A DNA stretch of 64,000 nt, taken from NCBI RefSeq assembly GCF_050947335.1, contig NW_027473318.1, positions 1,302,001 through 1,366,000 on the forward strand. Direction: 5' to 3'. Made by a program: the position numbers and the translations under genes. This DNA comes from Megachile rotundata (Eukaryota > Arthropoda > Insecta > Hymenoptera > Megachilidae). The notes under the pieces were generated by a model, which saw only the letters and a program-made list of their open reading frames with translations, searched no databases and was not told where the DNA came from. Below are positions 14,356 to 29,930 of this stretch, piece by piece; the first letter of the stretch is position 1, and every line of letters starts with the position of its first letter.

Positions 14356-15715
14356 TACAATCACAATCATACAATCACAATCGTACAATCACAATCGTAC
14401 AATCACAATCGCACAACCACAATCATACAATCGTAATCATACAATCACAATCATACTTTCACAATCATACAGTCACAATCATACAATCACAATCATACGA
14501 TCACAATCATACAATCACAATCATACAATCACAATCATACAATCACAATCATACAATCACAATCATACAATCACAATCATACAATCACAATCATACAATC
14601 ACAATCATACATTCAAAATCATGCAATCACAATCATACAATCACAATCATGCAATCACAATCATACAATCACAATTATGCAATCACAATCATACAATCGC
14701 ATTTATACAATCGCAATCATACAATCACAATCATACAATCACAATCATACAATCACAATCATAAAATCACAAAAATACAAACTTAATCATACAATCACAA
14801 TCATACAATCGCAATCATACAAACACAATCATACATTCAAAATCATGCAATCACAATCATACAATCACAATCATGTAATCACAATCATACAATCATAATC
14901 ATGCAATCACAATCATACAATCACAATCGTACAATCACAATCGTACAATCACAATCGCACAACCACAATCATACAATCGTAATCATACAATCACAATCAT
15001 ACTATCACAATCATACAATCACAATCATACAATCACAATCATACAATCACAATCATACAATCACAATCATACAATCACAATCATACTTTCACAATCATAC
15101 AATCACAATCATACAATCACAATCATACAATCACAGTCATACAATCACAGTCATACAATCACAATCATACTATCACAATCATACAATCACAATCATACAA
15201 TCACAATCATACAATTACAATCTCCCAAATACAATCTCCCAAATACAATCACCCAAATACAATCATACAATCACATTCATACAATCATAATCATACAATC
15301 ACAATCATACAATCACAATCATACAATCACAATCATACTATCACAATCATACAATCACAATCATACAATCACAATCATACAATCACAATCATACAATCAC
15401 AATCATACAATCACAATCATACAATCACAATCATACATTCAAAATCATGCAATCACAATCATACAATCACAATCATGCAATCACAATCATACAAGCATAA
15501 TCATGCAATCACAATCATACAATCACAATCGTACAATCACAATCGTACAATCACAATCGCACAACCACAATCATACAATCGTAATCATACAATCACAATC
15601 ATACTTTCACAATCATACAATCACAATCATACAATCACAATCATACGATCACAATCATACAATCACAATCATACAATCACAATCATACAATCACAATCAT
15701 ACAATCGCAATCATA
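14355..15715. repeat. 1.3-kb block, copy 2
   Basis: This is the second copy of the 12.68-14.02 kb block, with the same order of rare units (ATTCAAAATCATGC at 14611, ACAATTATGC at 14671, AAACTTAATC marker at 14761, CATGTAATC, ACAAGCATAATC near 15490). From about 15,060 on it is also collinear with 16.0-16.66 kb at an offset of 938 bp (67 units), for example ATTACAATCTCCC at 15214 and 16152. This part of the block is therefore present three times within 3.3 kb. Confidence 0.87.
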
Positions 15716-17200
15716 CAATCGCAATCATACAATCACAATCAAACAATCTCAATCATACAATCACAATCATACAACCACAATCAGACAATCACAATCATGC
15801 AATCACAATCATACAATCATAATCATGCAATCACAATCATACAATCACAATCGTACATTCACAACCGTACAATCACAATCGCACAACCACAATCATACAA
15901 TAGTAATCATACAATCACAATCATACTTTCACAATCATACAATCACAATCATACAATCACAATCATACAATCACAATCATACAATCACAATCATACAATC
16001 ACAATCATACAATCACAATCATACTTTCACAATCATACAATCACAATCATACAATCACAATCATACAATCACAGTCATACAATCACAGTCATACAATCAC
16101 AATCATACTATCACAATCATACAATCACAATCATACAATCACAATCATACAATTACAATCTCCCAAATACAATCTCCCAAATACAATCACCCAAATACAA
16201 ACATACAATCACATTCATACAATCATAATCATACAATCACAATCATACAATCACAATCATACAATCACAATCATACTATCACAATCATACAATCACAATC
16301 ATACAATCACAATCATACAATCACAATCATACAATCACAATCATACAATCACAATCATACAATTTCAATCATACATTCAAAATCATGCAATCACAATCAT
16401 ACAATCACAATCATGCAATCACAATCATACAATCATAATCATGCAATCACAATCATACAATCACAATCGTACAATCACAATCGTACAATCACAATCGCAC
16501 AACCACAATCATACAACCGTAATCATACAATCACAATCATACTTTCACAATCATACAATCACAATCATACAATCACAATCATACGATCACAATCATACAA
16601 TCACAATCATACAATCACAATCATACAATCACAATCATACAATCGCAATCATACAATCGCAATCATACAATCACAATCAAACAATCTCAATCATACAATC
16701 ACAATCATACAACCACAATCAGACAATCACTATCATACAATCACAATCATACAATCACAATTATGCAATCACAATCATACAATCGCATTTATACAATCGC
16801 AATCATACAATCACAATCATACAATCACAATCATAAAATCACAAAAATACAAACTTAATCATACAATCACAATCATACAATCGCAATCATACAATCACAA
16901 TCATACATTCAAAATCATGCAATCACAATCATACAATCACAATCATGCAATCACAATCATACAATCATAATCATGCAATCACAATCATACAATCACAATC
17001 GTACAATCACAATCGTACAATCACAATCGTACAATCACAATCGCACAACCACAATCATACAATCGTAATCATACAATCACAATCATACAATCACTGTCAT
17101 ACAATCACAGTCATACAATCACAATCATACTATCACAATCATACAATCACAATCATACAATCACAATCATACAATTACAATCTCCCAAATACAATCTCCC
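15715..17200. repeat. Third partial 1.3-kb block plus block shared with 22 and 28 kb
   Basis: No gene. The left half includes ACATTCACAACCG at 15854 (matching 912) and the third partial copy of the preceding block. From about 16,370 to 17,190 it is collinear with 22.11-22.94 kb (offset about 5,738) and 28.42-29.25 kb. The shared order is CpG module, AATCAAACAATCTC, ACAATTATGC with GCATTTAT, AAACTTAATC marker, ATTCAAAATCATGC, CpG module and CACTGTC. Here the second CpG module has an additional AATCGTAC unit. Confidence 0.8.
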
Positions 17201-18660
17201 AAATACAATCATACAATCACATTCATACAATCATAATCATACAATCACAATCATACAATCACAATCATACAATCACAATCATACTTTCACAATCATACAA
17301 TCACAATCATACAATCACAATCATACAATCACAGTCATACAATCACAGTCATACAATCACAATCATACTATCACAATCATACAATCACAATCATACACTT
17401 ACAATCTCCCAAATACAATCTCCCAAATACAATCACCCAAATACAATCATACAATCACATTCATACAATCGTAATCATACAATCACAATCATACAATCAC
17501 AATCATACAATCACAATCATACAATCACAATCATACAATCACAATCATACAATCACAATCATACAATCACAATCATACAATCACAATCATACAATCACAA
17601 TCATACAATCACAATCATACAATCACAATCATACAATCACAATCATACAATCACAATCATACAATCACAATCATACATTCAAAATCATACTATCACAATC
17701 ATACAATCACAATCATACAATCACAATCATACATTCAAAATCATGCAATCACAATCATACAATCACAATCATGCAATCACAATCATACAATCATAATCAT
17801 GCAATCACAATCATACAATCACAATCGTACAATCACCATCGTACAATCACAATCGCACAACCACAATCATACAATCGTAATCATACAATCACAATCATAC
17901 TTTCACAATCATGCAACCACAATCATACAATCACAATCATACGATCACAATCATACAATCACAATCATACAATCACAATCATACAATCACAATCATACAA
18001 TCGCATTCATACAATCGCAATCATACAATCACAATCATACAATCTCAATCATACAATCACAACCATACAACCACAATCAGACAATCACAATCATACAATC
18101 ACAATCATACAATCACAATCATACAATCACAATTATACTATCACGATCATACAATCACAATCATACAATCACAATTATGCAATCACAATCATACAATCGC
18201 ATTCATACAATCGCAATCATACAATCACAATCATACAATCACAATCATACAATCACAATCATAAAATCACAAAAATACAAACTTAATCATACAATCACAA
18301 TCATACAATCGCAATCATACAATCACAATCATACAATCATAATCATACAATCACAATCATACGATCGCAATCATACAATCATAATCATACAATCACAATC
18401 ATACTTTCACAATCATACAATCACAATCATACAATCACAATCATACAATCACAATCATACAATCACAATCATACAATCACAATCATACAATCGCAATCAT
18501 ACAATCGCAATCATACAATCGCAATCATACAATCACAATCATACAATCTCAATCATACAATCACAATCATACAACCACAATCAGACAATCACAATCATAC
18601 AATCACAATCATCCAATCACAATTATGCAATCACAATCATACAATCGCATTCATACAATC
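17200..18660. repeat. Array segment with a long run of near-perfect consensus units
   Basis: No gene. About 17,480-17,670 is among the longest runs of consensus units in the left half. It is followed by ATTCAAAATCATAC and then ATTCAAAATCATGC modules, a CpG module with a unique CACCATCG variant near 17,835, an AAACTTAATC marker at 18,261 and ATACGATCGC at 18,361. From about 18,280 it begins to match the 23.8-kb region at an offset of 5,555 bp, which becomes 5,611 bp after a four-unit insertion in the partner. Confidence 0.75.
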
Positions 18661-20770
18661 GCAATCATACAATCACAATCATACAATCACAATCATACAA
18701 TCACAATCATACAATCACAATCATACAATCACAATCATACAATCACAATCATACAATCACAATCATACTTTCAAAATCATGCAATCACAATCATACAATC
18801 ACAATCATGCAATCACAATCATACAATCATAATCATGCAATCACAATCATACAATCACAATCGTACAATCACAATCGTACAATCACAATCGCACAACCGC
18901 AATCATACAATCGTAATCATACAATCACAATCATACTTTCACAATCATACAATCACAATCATACAATCACAATCATACAATCCCAATCATACAATCACAA
19001 TCATACAATCACAATCATACAATCACAATCATACAATCGCAATCATACAATCGCAATCATACAATCACAATCATACAATCTCAATCATACAATCACAATC
19101 ATACAACCACAATCAGTACAATCACAATCATACAATCACAATCATACAATCACAATCATACTTTCACAATCATACAATCACAATCATACAATCACAATCA
19201 TACAATCACAGTCATACAATCTCAATCATACAATCTCAATCATACAATCACAATCATACAATCATAATAATACAATTTCAATCATACATCACAATCGTAC
19301 AATCACAATCATACACTCGCAATCATATAATCACAATCATACAATCGCAATCATACCATTACAATCTCCCAAATACAATCTCCCAAATACTATCACCCAA
19401 ATACAATCATACAATCACAATCATACAATCATAATCATACAATCACAATCATACAATCACAATCATACAATCACAATCATACAATCACAATCATACAATC
19501 ACAATAATACAATCACAATCATTCAATAATAATCGTACAATCACAATCGTACAATCACAATCGCAAAACCACAATCAGACAATCACACTCATACAATCAC
19601 AATCATACAATCACAATCATACGATCACAATCATACCATCACAATCATACTTTCACAATCATACAATCACAATCATACAATCACAATCATACAATCACAA
19701 TCATACAATCACAGTCATACAATCACAATCATACAATCACAATCATACTATCACAATCATACAATCACAATCATACAATCACAATCATACAATCACAATC
19801 ATACAATCATAATCATACAATCACAATCATACAATCACAATCATACAATCACAATCATACAATCACAATCATACAATCGCAAGCATACAATCACAATCAT
19901 ACAATCTCAATCATACAATCCCAATCATACAATCATAATCATACAATTACAGTCATACATCACAATTATACAATCACAATCATACAATCGCAATCATACA
20001 ATCACAATCATACAATCACAACCATACAATCGCAATCATACAATTACAATATCCCAAATACAATCTCCCAAATACAATCATACAATCACAATCATACAAT
20101 CACAATCATACAATCACAATCATACAATCAAAATCACACAATCGCATTCATACAATCGCAATCATACAATCACAATCATACAATCGCAATCATACAATTA
20201 CAATCTCCCAAATACAATCTCCCAAATACAATCACCCAAATACAATCATACAATCACAATCATACAATCATAATCATACAATCACAATCATACAATCACA
20301 ATCATACAATCACAATCATACAATCACAATCATACAATCACAATCATTCAATAATAATCGTACAATCACAATCGTACAATCACAATCGCACAACCACAAT
20401 CAGACAATCACACTCATACAATCACAATCATACAATCACAATCATACAATCACAATCATACCATCACAATCATACTTTCACAATCATACAATCACAATCA
20501 TACAATCACAATCATACAATCACAGTCATACAATCACAATCATACAATCACAATCATACAATCACAACCATACAATCACAATCATACAATCACAATCATA
20601 CTTTCACAATCATACTATCACAATCATACAATCACAATCATACAATCACAGTCATACAATAACAATCATATAATCACAATCATACTATCACAATCATACA
20701 ATCACAATCATACAATCACAATCATATAATCACAATCATACAATCACAATCATACAATCACAATCATACA
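18660..20770. repeat. HOR-A block, copy 2
   Basis: Collinear with 3.30-5.29 kb and with the copies at 24.0 and 29.9 kb. It has the 15-bp unit at 19,103-19,117, CATACATCACAATTATAC near 19,955, the AATATCCC run near 20,050 and CAATAACAATCATATAATC at 20,657. Copy-specific changes are ACTTTCAAAATCATGC near 18,769 (others have ACATTC), ACACTCGCAATC near 19,314 and CGCAAAACCAC near 19,563. Confidence 0.86.
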
Positions 20771-23640
20771 ATCACAATCATACTTTCACAATCCTACAAT
20801 CACAATCATACAATCACAATCATACAATCACAGTCATACAATATCAATCATACAATCTCAATCATACAATCACAGTCATACAATCATAATAATACAATTA
20901 CAATCATACATCACAATCGTACAATCACAATCATACAATCGCAATCATACAATCACAATCATACAATCGCAATCATACAATTACAATCTCCCAAATACAA
21001 TCTCCCAAATACAATCTCCCAAATACAATCATACAATCACAATCATACAATCACAATCATACAATCACAATCATACAATCACAATCATACAATCACAATC
21101 ATACTTTCACAATCATACAATCACAATCATACAATCACAATCATACAATCACAGTCATACAATCACAGTCATACAATCACAATCATACTATCACAATCAT
21201 ACCATCACAATCATACAATCACAATCATACAATTACAATCTCCCAAATACAATCTCCCAAATACAATCACCCAAATACAATCATACAATCACATTCATAC
21301 AATCATAATCATACAATCACAATCATACAGTCACAATCATACAATCACAATCATACTATCACAATCATACAATCACAATCATACAATCACAATCATACAA
21401 TCACAATCATACAATCACAATCATACAATCACAATCATACAATCACAATCATACAATCACAATCATACATTCAAAATCATGCAATCACAATCATACAATC
21501 ACAATCATGCAATCACAATCATACAATCATAATCATGCAATCACAATCATACAATCACAATCGTACAACCAAAATCATACAATCGTAATCATACAATCAC
21601 AATCATACTTTCACAATCATACAATCACAATCATACAATCACAATCATACGATCACAATCATACAATCACAATCATACAATCACAATCATACAATCACAA
21701 TCATACAATCGCAATCATACAATCACAATCATACAATCGCATTCATACAATCGCAATCATACAATCACAATCAAACAATCTCAATCATACAATCACAATC
21801 ATACAACCACAATCAGACAATCACAATCATACAATCACAATCATACAATCACAATTATGCAATCACAATCATACAATCGCATTTATACAATCGCAATCAT
21901 ACAATCACAATCATACAATCACAATCATACAATCACAATCATAAAATCACAAAAATACAAACTTAATCATACAATCACAATCATACAATCGCAATCATAC
22001 AAACACAATCATACATTCAAAATCATGCAATCACAATCATACAATCACAATCATGTAATCACAATCATACAATCATAATCATGCAATCACAATCATACAA
22101 TCACAATCATACATTCAAAATCATGCAATCACAATCATACAATCACAATCATGCAATCACAATCATACAATCATAATCATGCAATCACAATCATACAATC
22201 ACAATCGTACAATCACAATCGTACAATCACAATCGCACAACCAAAATCATACAATCGTAATCATACAATCACAATCATACTTTCACAATCATACAATCAC
22301 AATCATACAATCACAATCATACGATCACAATCATACAATCACAATCATACAATCACAATCATACAATCACAATCATACAATCGCAATCATACAATCGCAA
22401 TCATACAATCACAATCAAACAATCTCAATCATACAATCACAATCATACAACCACAATCAGACAATCACAATCATACAATCACAATCATACAATCACAATT
22501 ATGCAATCACAATCATACAATCGCATTTATACAATCGCAATCATACAATCACAATCATACAATCACAATCATAAAATCACAAAAATACAAACTTAATCAT
22601 ACAATCACAATCATACAACCGCAATCATACAATCACAATCATACATTCAAAATCATGCAATCACAATCATACAATCACAATCATGCAATCACAATCATAC
22701 AATCATAATCATGCAATCACAATCATACAATCACAATCGTACAATCACAATCGTACAATCACAATCGCACAACCACAATCATACAATCGTAATCATACAA
22801 TCACAATCATACAATCACTGTCATACAATCACAGTCATACAATCACAATCATACTATCACAATCATACAATCACAATCATACAATCACAATCATACAATC
22901 ACAATCATACAATTACAATCTCCCAAATACAATCTCCCAAATACAATCATACAATCACAATCACACAATCACAATCATACAATCATAATCATACAATCAC
23001 AATCATACTTTCACAATCATACAATCACAATCATACAATCACAATCATACAATCACAATCATACAATCACAGTCATACAATCTCAATCATACAATCTCAA
23101 TCATACAATCACAATCATACAATCATAATAATACAATTACAATCATACATCACAATCGTACAATCACAATCATACAATCGCAATCATACAATCACAATCA
23201 TACAATCGCAATCATACAATTACAATCTCCCAAATACAATCTCCCAAATACAATCTCCCAAATACAATCTCCCAAATACAATCATACAATCACAATCATA
23301 CAATCACAATCATACAATCACAATCATACAATCACAATCATACTTTCACAATCATACAATCACAATCATACAATCACAATCATACAATCACAGACATACA
23401 ATCACAGTCATACAATCACAATCATACTATCACAAACATACAATCACAATCATACAATTACAATCTCCCAAATACAATCTCCCAAATACAATCACCCAAA
23501 TACAATCATACAATCACATTCATACAATCGTAATCATACAATCACAATCATACAATCACAATCATACAATCACAATCATACAATCACAATCATACAATCA
23601 CAATCATATAATCACAATCATACAATGACAATCATACAAT
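20560..23640. repeat. 3.1-kb block, copy 1 (offset about 6,311 bp)
   Basis: Collinear with 26,870-29,930. The offset is 6,311 bp, drops to 6,297 after a difference in ACAATCTCCCAAAT number (3 here, 2 there near 21.0 and 27.3 kb), and returns to 6,311 after one extra consensus unit in the partner near 28.23 kb. Rare shared units include AACCAAAATC, CATGTAATC, ACAACCGCAATC, CACTGTC and ATACATTC modules. This copy has private changes CACAGACATAC near 23,393 and CACAAACATAC near 23,433. The first 0.2 kb overlaps the end of HOR-A copy 2. Confidence 0.88.
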
Positions 23641-23930
23641 CACAATCATACAATCACAATCATACATTCAAAATCATGCAATCACAATCATACAATCACA
23701 ATCATGCAATCACAATCATACAATCACAATCATACAATCACAATCATACAATCACAATCATACAATCACAATCATACATTCAAGATCATGCAATCACAAT
23801 CATACAATCACAGTCATAAAATCACAAAAATACAAACTTAATCATACAATCACAATCATACAATCGCAATCATACAATCACAATCATAGAATCATAATCA
23901 TACAATCACAATCATACGATCGCAATCATA
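23050..23930. repeat. 0.9-kb block, copy 1 (partner at 25.97 kb)
   Basis: Matches 25,970-26,855 at an offset of 2,911-2,925 bp. Shared features are four ACAATCTCCCAAAT units (23,222 and 26,133), an ACAATGACAATC unit (about 23,625 and 26,550), ATTCAAGATCATGC, the AAACTTAATC marker (23,816 and 26,741) and ATACGATCGC (23,916 and 26,841). It overlaps the larger 3.1-kb block, so this sequence has taken part in at least two separate duplications. Confidence 0.83.
23222..23277. repeat. Four-copy run of ACAATCTCCCAAAT
   Basis: Four units here correspond to three in the partner near 29,532-29,573. The partner has one more consensus unit just downstream, so the overall offset is unchanged. This could be a conversion between unit types rather than two independent indels. 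Confidence 0.88.
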
Positions 23931-25990
23931 CAATCATAATCATACAATCACAATCATACTTTCACAATCATACAACCACAATCATACAATCACAATCATA
24001 CAATCACAATCATACAATCACAATCATACAATCACAATCATACAATCGCAATCATACAATCGCAATCATACTATCGCAATCATACAATCACAATCATACA
24101 ATCGCAATCATACAATCGCAATCATACTATCGCAATCATACAATCACAATCATACAATCTCAATCATACAATCACAATCATACAACCACAATCAGACAAT
24201 CACAATCATACAATCACAATCATCCAATCACAATTATGCAATCACAATCATACAATCGCATTCATACAATCGCAATCATACAATCACAATCATACAATCA
24301 CAATCATACAATCACAATCATACAATCACAATCATACAATCACAATCATACAATCACAATCATACAATCACAATCATACAATCACAATCATACAATCACA
24401 ATCATACATTCAAAATCATGCAATCACAATCATACAATCACAATCATGCAATCACAATCATACAATCATAATCATGCAATCACAATCATACAATCACAAT
24501 CGTACAATCACAATCGTACAATCACAATCGCACAACCGCAATCATACAATCGTAATCATACAATCACAATCATACTTTCACAATCATACAATCACAATCA
24601 TACAATCACAATCATACAATCCCAATCATACAATCACAATCATACAATCACAATCATACAATCACAATCATACAATCGCAATCATACAATCGCAATCATA
24701 CAATCACAATCATACAATCTCAATCATACAATCACAATCATACAACCACAATCAGTACAATCACAATCATACAATCACAATCATACAATCGCAATCATAC
24801 TTTCACAATCATACAATCACAATCATACAATCACAATCATACAATCACAGTCATACAATCTCAATCATACAATCTCAATCATACAATCACAATCATACAA
24901 TCATAATAATACAATTTCAATCATACATCACAATCGTACAATCACAATCATACAATCGCAATCATATAATCACAATCATACAATCGCAATCATACCATTA
25001 CAATCTCCCAAATACAATCTCCCAAATACTATCACCCAAATACAATCATACAATCACAATCATACAATCATAATCATACAATCACAATCATACAATCACA
25101 ATCATACAATCACAATCATACAATCACAATCATACAATCACAATCATTCAATAATAATCGTACAATCACAATCGTACAATCACAATCGCACAACCACAAT
25201 CAGACAATCACACTCATACAATCACAATCATACAATCACAATCATACAATCACAATCATACCATCACAATCATACTTTCACAATCATACAATCACAATCA
25301 TACAATCACAATCATACAATCACAGTCATACAATCACAATCATACAATCACAATCATACTATCACAATCATACAATCACAATCATACAATCACAATCATA
25401 CAATCACAATCATACAATCATAATCATACAATCACAATCATACAATCACAATCATACAATCACAATCATACAATCACAATCATACAATCACAACCATACA
25501 ATCGCAATCATACAATTACAATATCCCAAATACAATCTCCCAAATACAATCATACAATCACAATCATACAATCACAATCAAACAATCACAATCATACAAT
25601 CAAAATCACACAATCGCATTCATACAATCGCAATCATACAATCACAATCATACAATCGCAATCATACAATTACAATCTCCCAAATACAATCTCCCAAATA
25701 CAATCACCCAAATACAATCATACAATCACAATCATACAATCATAATCATACAATCACAATCATACAATCACAATCATACAATCACAATCATACAATCACA
25801 ATCATTCAATAATAATCGTACAATCACAATCGTACAATCACAATCGCACAACCACAATCAGACAATCACACTCATACAATCACAATCATACAATCACAAT
25901 CATACAATCACAATCATACCATCACAATCATACTTTCACAATCATACAATCACAATCATACAATCACAATCATACAATCACAGTCATACA
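23930..25990. repeat. HOR-A block, copy 3
   Basis: Collinear with 29.92-31.87 kb at an offset of 5,877 bp and with 18.4-20.5 kb. It has the 15-bp unit at 24,742-24,756. It carries a four-unit (56-bp) tandem duplication in which ACTATCGCAATC appears at 24,071 and 24,127; the 29.9-kb copy shares it and the 18.5-kb copy lacks it. The match ends near 25,985, where CACAGTC is followed by ATACAATCTC units belonging to the 23.05-kb type block. Confidence 0.86.
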
Positions 25991-26870
25991 ATCTCAATCA
26001 TACAATCTCAATCATACAATCACAATCATACAATCATAATAATACAATTACAATCATACATCACAATCGTACAATCACAATCATACAATCGCAATCATAC
26101 AATCACAATCATACAATCGCAATCATACAATTACAATCTCCCAAATACAATCTCCCAAATACAATCTCCCAAATACAATCTCCCAAATACAATCATACAA
26201 TCACAATCATACAATCACAATCATACAATCACAATCATACAATCACAATCATACAATCACAATCATACTTTCACAATCATACAATCACAATCATACAATC
26301 ACAATCATACAATCACAGTCATACAATCACAGTCATACAATCACAATCATACTATCACAATCATACAATCACAATCATACAATTACAATCTCCCAAATAC
26401 AATCTCCCAAATACAATCACCCAAATACAATCATACAATCACATTCATACAATCGTAATCATACAATCACAATCATACAATCACAATCATACAATCACAA
26501 TCATACAATCACAATCATACAATCACAATCATACAATCACAATCATACAATGACAATCATACAATCACAATCATACAATCACAATCATACATTCAAAATC
26601 ATGCAATCACAATCATACAATCACAATCATGCAATCACAATCATACAATCACAATCATACAATCACAATCATACAATCACAATCATACAATCACAATCAT
26701 ACATTCAAGATCATGCAATCACAATCATACAATGACAGTCATAAAATCACAAAAATACAAACTTAATCATACAATCACAATCATACAATCGCAATCATAC
26801 AATCACAATCATACAATCATAATCACACAATCACAATCATACGATCGCAATCATACAATCACACTTATAC
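25970..26870. repeat. 0.9-kb block, copy 2
   Basis: This is the partner of 23.05-23.93 kb, with four ACAATCTCCCAAAT units at 26,133-26,188, ACAATGACAATC near 26,550 and again near 26,731 (the second is private to this copy), ATTCAAGATC near 26,702 and the AAACTTAATC marker at 26,741. It ends at ATACGATCGC (26,841), after which a unique ACACTTATAC unit marks the junction into the 3.1-kb block copy. Confidence 0.83.
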
Positions 26871-29800
26871 AATCACAACCATACAATCACAATCATACAA
26901 TCACAATCATACTTTCACAATCATACTATCACAATCATACAATCACAATCATACAATCACAGTCATACAATAACAATCATATAATCACAATCATACTATC
27001 ACAATCATACAATCACAATCATACAATCACAATCATATAATCACAATCATACAATCACAATCATACAATCACAATCATACAATCACAATCATACTTTCAC
27101 AATCATACAATCACAATCATACAATCACAATCATACAATCACAGTCATACAATATCAATCATACAATCTCAATCATACAATCACAGTCATACAATCATAA
27201 TAATACAATTACAATCATACATCACAATCGTACAATCACAATCATACAATCGCAATCATACAATCACAATCATACAATCGCAATCATACAATTACAATCT
27301 CCCAAATACAATCTCCCAAATACAATCATACAATCACAATCATACAATCACAATCATACAATCACAATCATACAATCACAATCATACAATCACAATCATA
27401 CTTTCACAATCATACAATCACAATCATACAATCACAATCATACAATCACAGTCATACAATCACAGTCATACAATCACAATCATACTATCACAATCATACC
27501 ATCACAATCATACAATCACAATCATACAATTACAATCTCCCAAATACAATCTCCCAAATACAATCACCCAAATACAATCATACAATCACATTCATACAAT
27601 CATAATCATACAATCACAATCATACAGTCACAATCATACAATCACAATCATACTATCACAATCATACAATCACAATCATACAATCACAATCATACAATCA
27701 CAATCATACAATCACAATCATACAATCACAATCATACAATCACAATCATACAATCACAATCATACATTCAAAATCATGCAATCACAATCATACAATCACA
27801 ATCATGCAATCACAATCATACAATCATAATCATGCAATCACAATCATACAATCACAATCGTACAACCAAAATCATACAATCGTAATCATACAATCACAAT
27901 CATACTTTCACAATCATACAATCACAATCATACAATCACAATCATACGATCACAATCATACAATCACAATCATACAATCACAATCATACAATCACAATCA
28001 TACAATCGCAATCATACAATCACAATCATACAATCGCATTCATACAATCGCAATCATACAATCACAATCAAACAATCTCAATCATACAATCACAATCATA
28101 CAACCACAATCAGACAATCACAATCATACAATCACAATCATACAATCACAATTATGCAATCACAATCATACAATCGCATTTATACAATCGCAATCATACA
28201 ATCACAATCATACAATCACAATCATACAATCACAATCATACAATCACAATCATAAAATCACAAAAATACAAACTTAATCATACAATCACAATCATACAAT
28301 CGCAATCATACAAACACAATCATACATTCAAAATCATGCAATCACAATCATACAATCACAATCATGTAATCACAATCATACAATCATAATCATGCAATCA
28401 CAATCATACAATCACAATCATACATTCAAAATCATGCAATCACAATCATACAATCACAATCATGCAATCACAATCATACAATCATAATCATGCAATCACA
28501 ATCATACAATCACAATCGTACAATCACAATCGTACAATCACAATCGCACAACCAAAATCATACAATCGTAATCATACAATCACAATCATACTTTCACAAT
28601 CATACAATCACAATCATACAATCACAATCATACGATCACAATCATACAATCACAATCATACAATCACAATCATACAATCACAATCATACAATCGCAATCA
28701 TACAATCGCAATCATACAATCACAATCAAACAATCTCAATCATACAATCACAATCATACAACCACAATCAGACAATCACAATCATACAATCACAATCATA
28801 CAATCACAATTATGCAATCACAATCATACAATCGCATTTATACAATCGCAATCATACAATCACAATCATACAATCACAATCATAAAATCACAAAAATACA
28901 AACTTAATCATACAATCACAATCATACAACCGCAATCATACAATCACAATCATACATTCAAAATCATGCAATCACAATCATACAATCACAATCATGCAAT
29001 CACAATCATACAATCATAATCATGCAATCACAATCATACAATCACAATCGTACAATCACAATCGTACAATCACAATCGCACAACCACAATCATACAATCG
29101 TAATCATACAATCACAATCATACAATCACTGTCATACAATCACAGTCATACAATCACAATCATACTATCACAATCATACAATCACAATCATACAATCACA
29201 ATCATACAATCACAATCATACAATTACAATCTCCCAAATACAATCTCCCAAATACAATCATACAATCACAATCACACAATCACAATCATACAATCATAAT
29301 CATACAATCACAATCATACTTTCACAATCATACAATCACAATCATACAATCACAATCATACAATCACAATCATACAATCACAGTCATACAATCTCAATCA
29401 TACAATCTCAATCATACAATCACAATCATACAATCATAATAATACAATTACAATCATACATCACAATCGTACAATCACAATCATACAATCGCAATCATAC
29501 AATCACAATCATACAATCGCAATCATACAATTACAATCTCCCAAATACAATCTCCCAAATACAATCTCCCAAATACAATCATACAATCACAATCATACAA
29601 TCACAATCATACAATCACAATCATACAATCACAATCATACAATCACAATCATACTTTCACAATCATACAATCACAATCATACAATCACAATCATACAATC
29701 ACAGTCATACAATCACAGTCATACAATCACAATCATACTATCACAATCATACAATCACAATCATACAATTACAATCTCCCAAATACAATCTCCCAAATAC

Positions 29801-29930
29801 AATCACCCAAATACAATCATACAATCACATTCATACAATCGTAATCATACAATCACAATCATACAATCACAATCATACAATCACAATCATACAATCACAA
29901 TCATACAATCACAATCATACAATCGCAATC
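26870..29930. repeat. 3.1-kb block, copy 2
   Basis: This is the second copy of 20.56-23.64 kb, in the same landmark order (CAATAACAATC at 26,968, AACCAAAATC near 27,863 and 28,551, AAACTTAATC markers at 28,252 and 28,882, CACTGTC near 29,129). At its right end it joins directly to HOR-A copy 4. Compared with the 23.5-24.0 kb arrangement, 434 bp (31 units) are missing, including an AAACTTAATC marker and an ATTCAAGATC module. Confidence 0.88.

Noticed and set aside
17799..19529. 576-codon + strand open reading frame resembling an Asn/His/Gln-rich prion-like protein
   Set aside because: The composition follows directly from the 14-mer in codons; no non-repeat flanking sequence or signal peptide is present.
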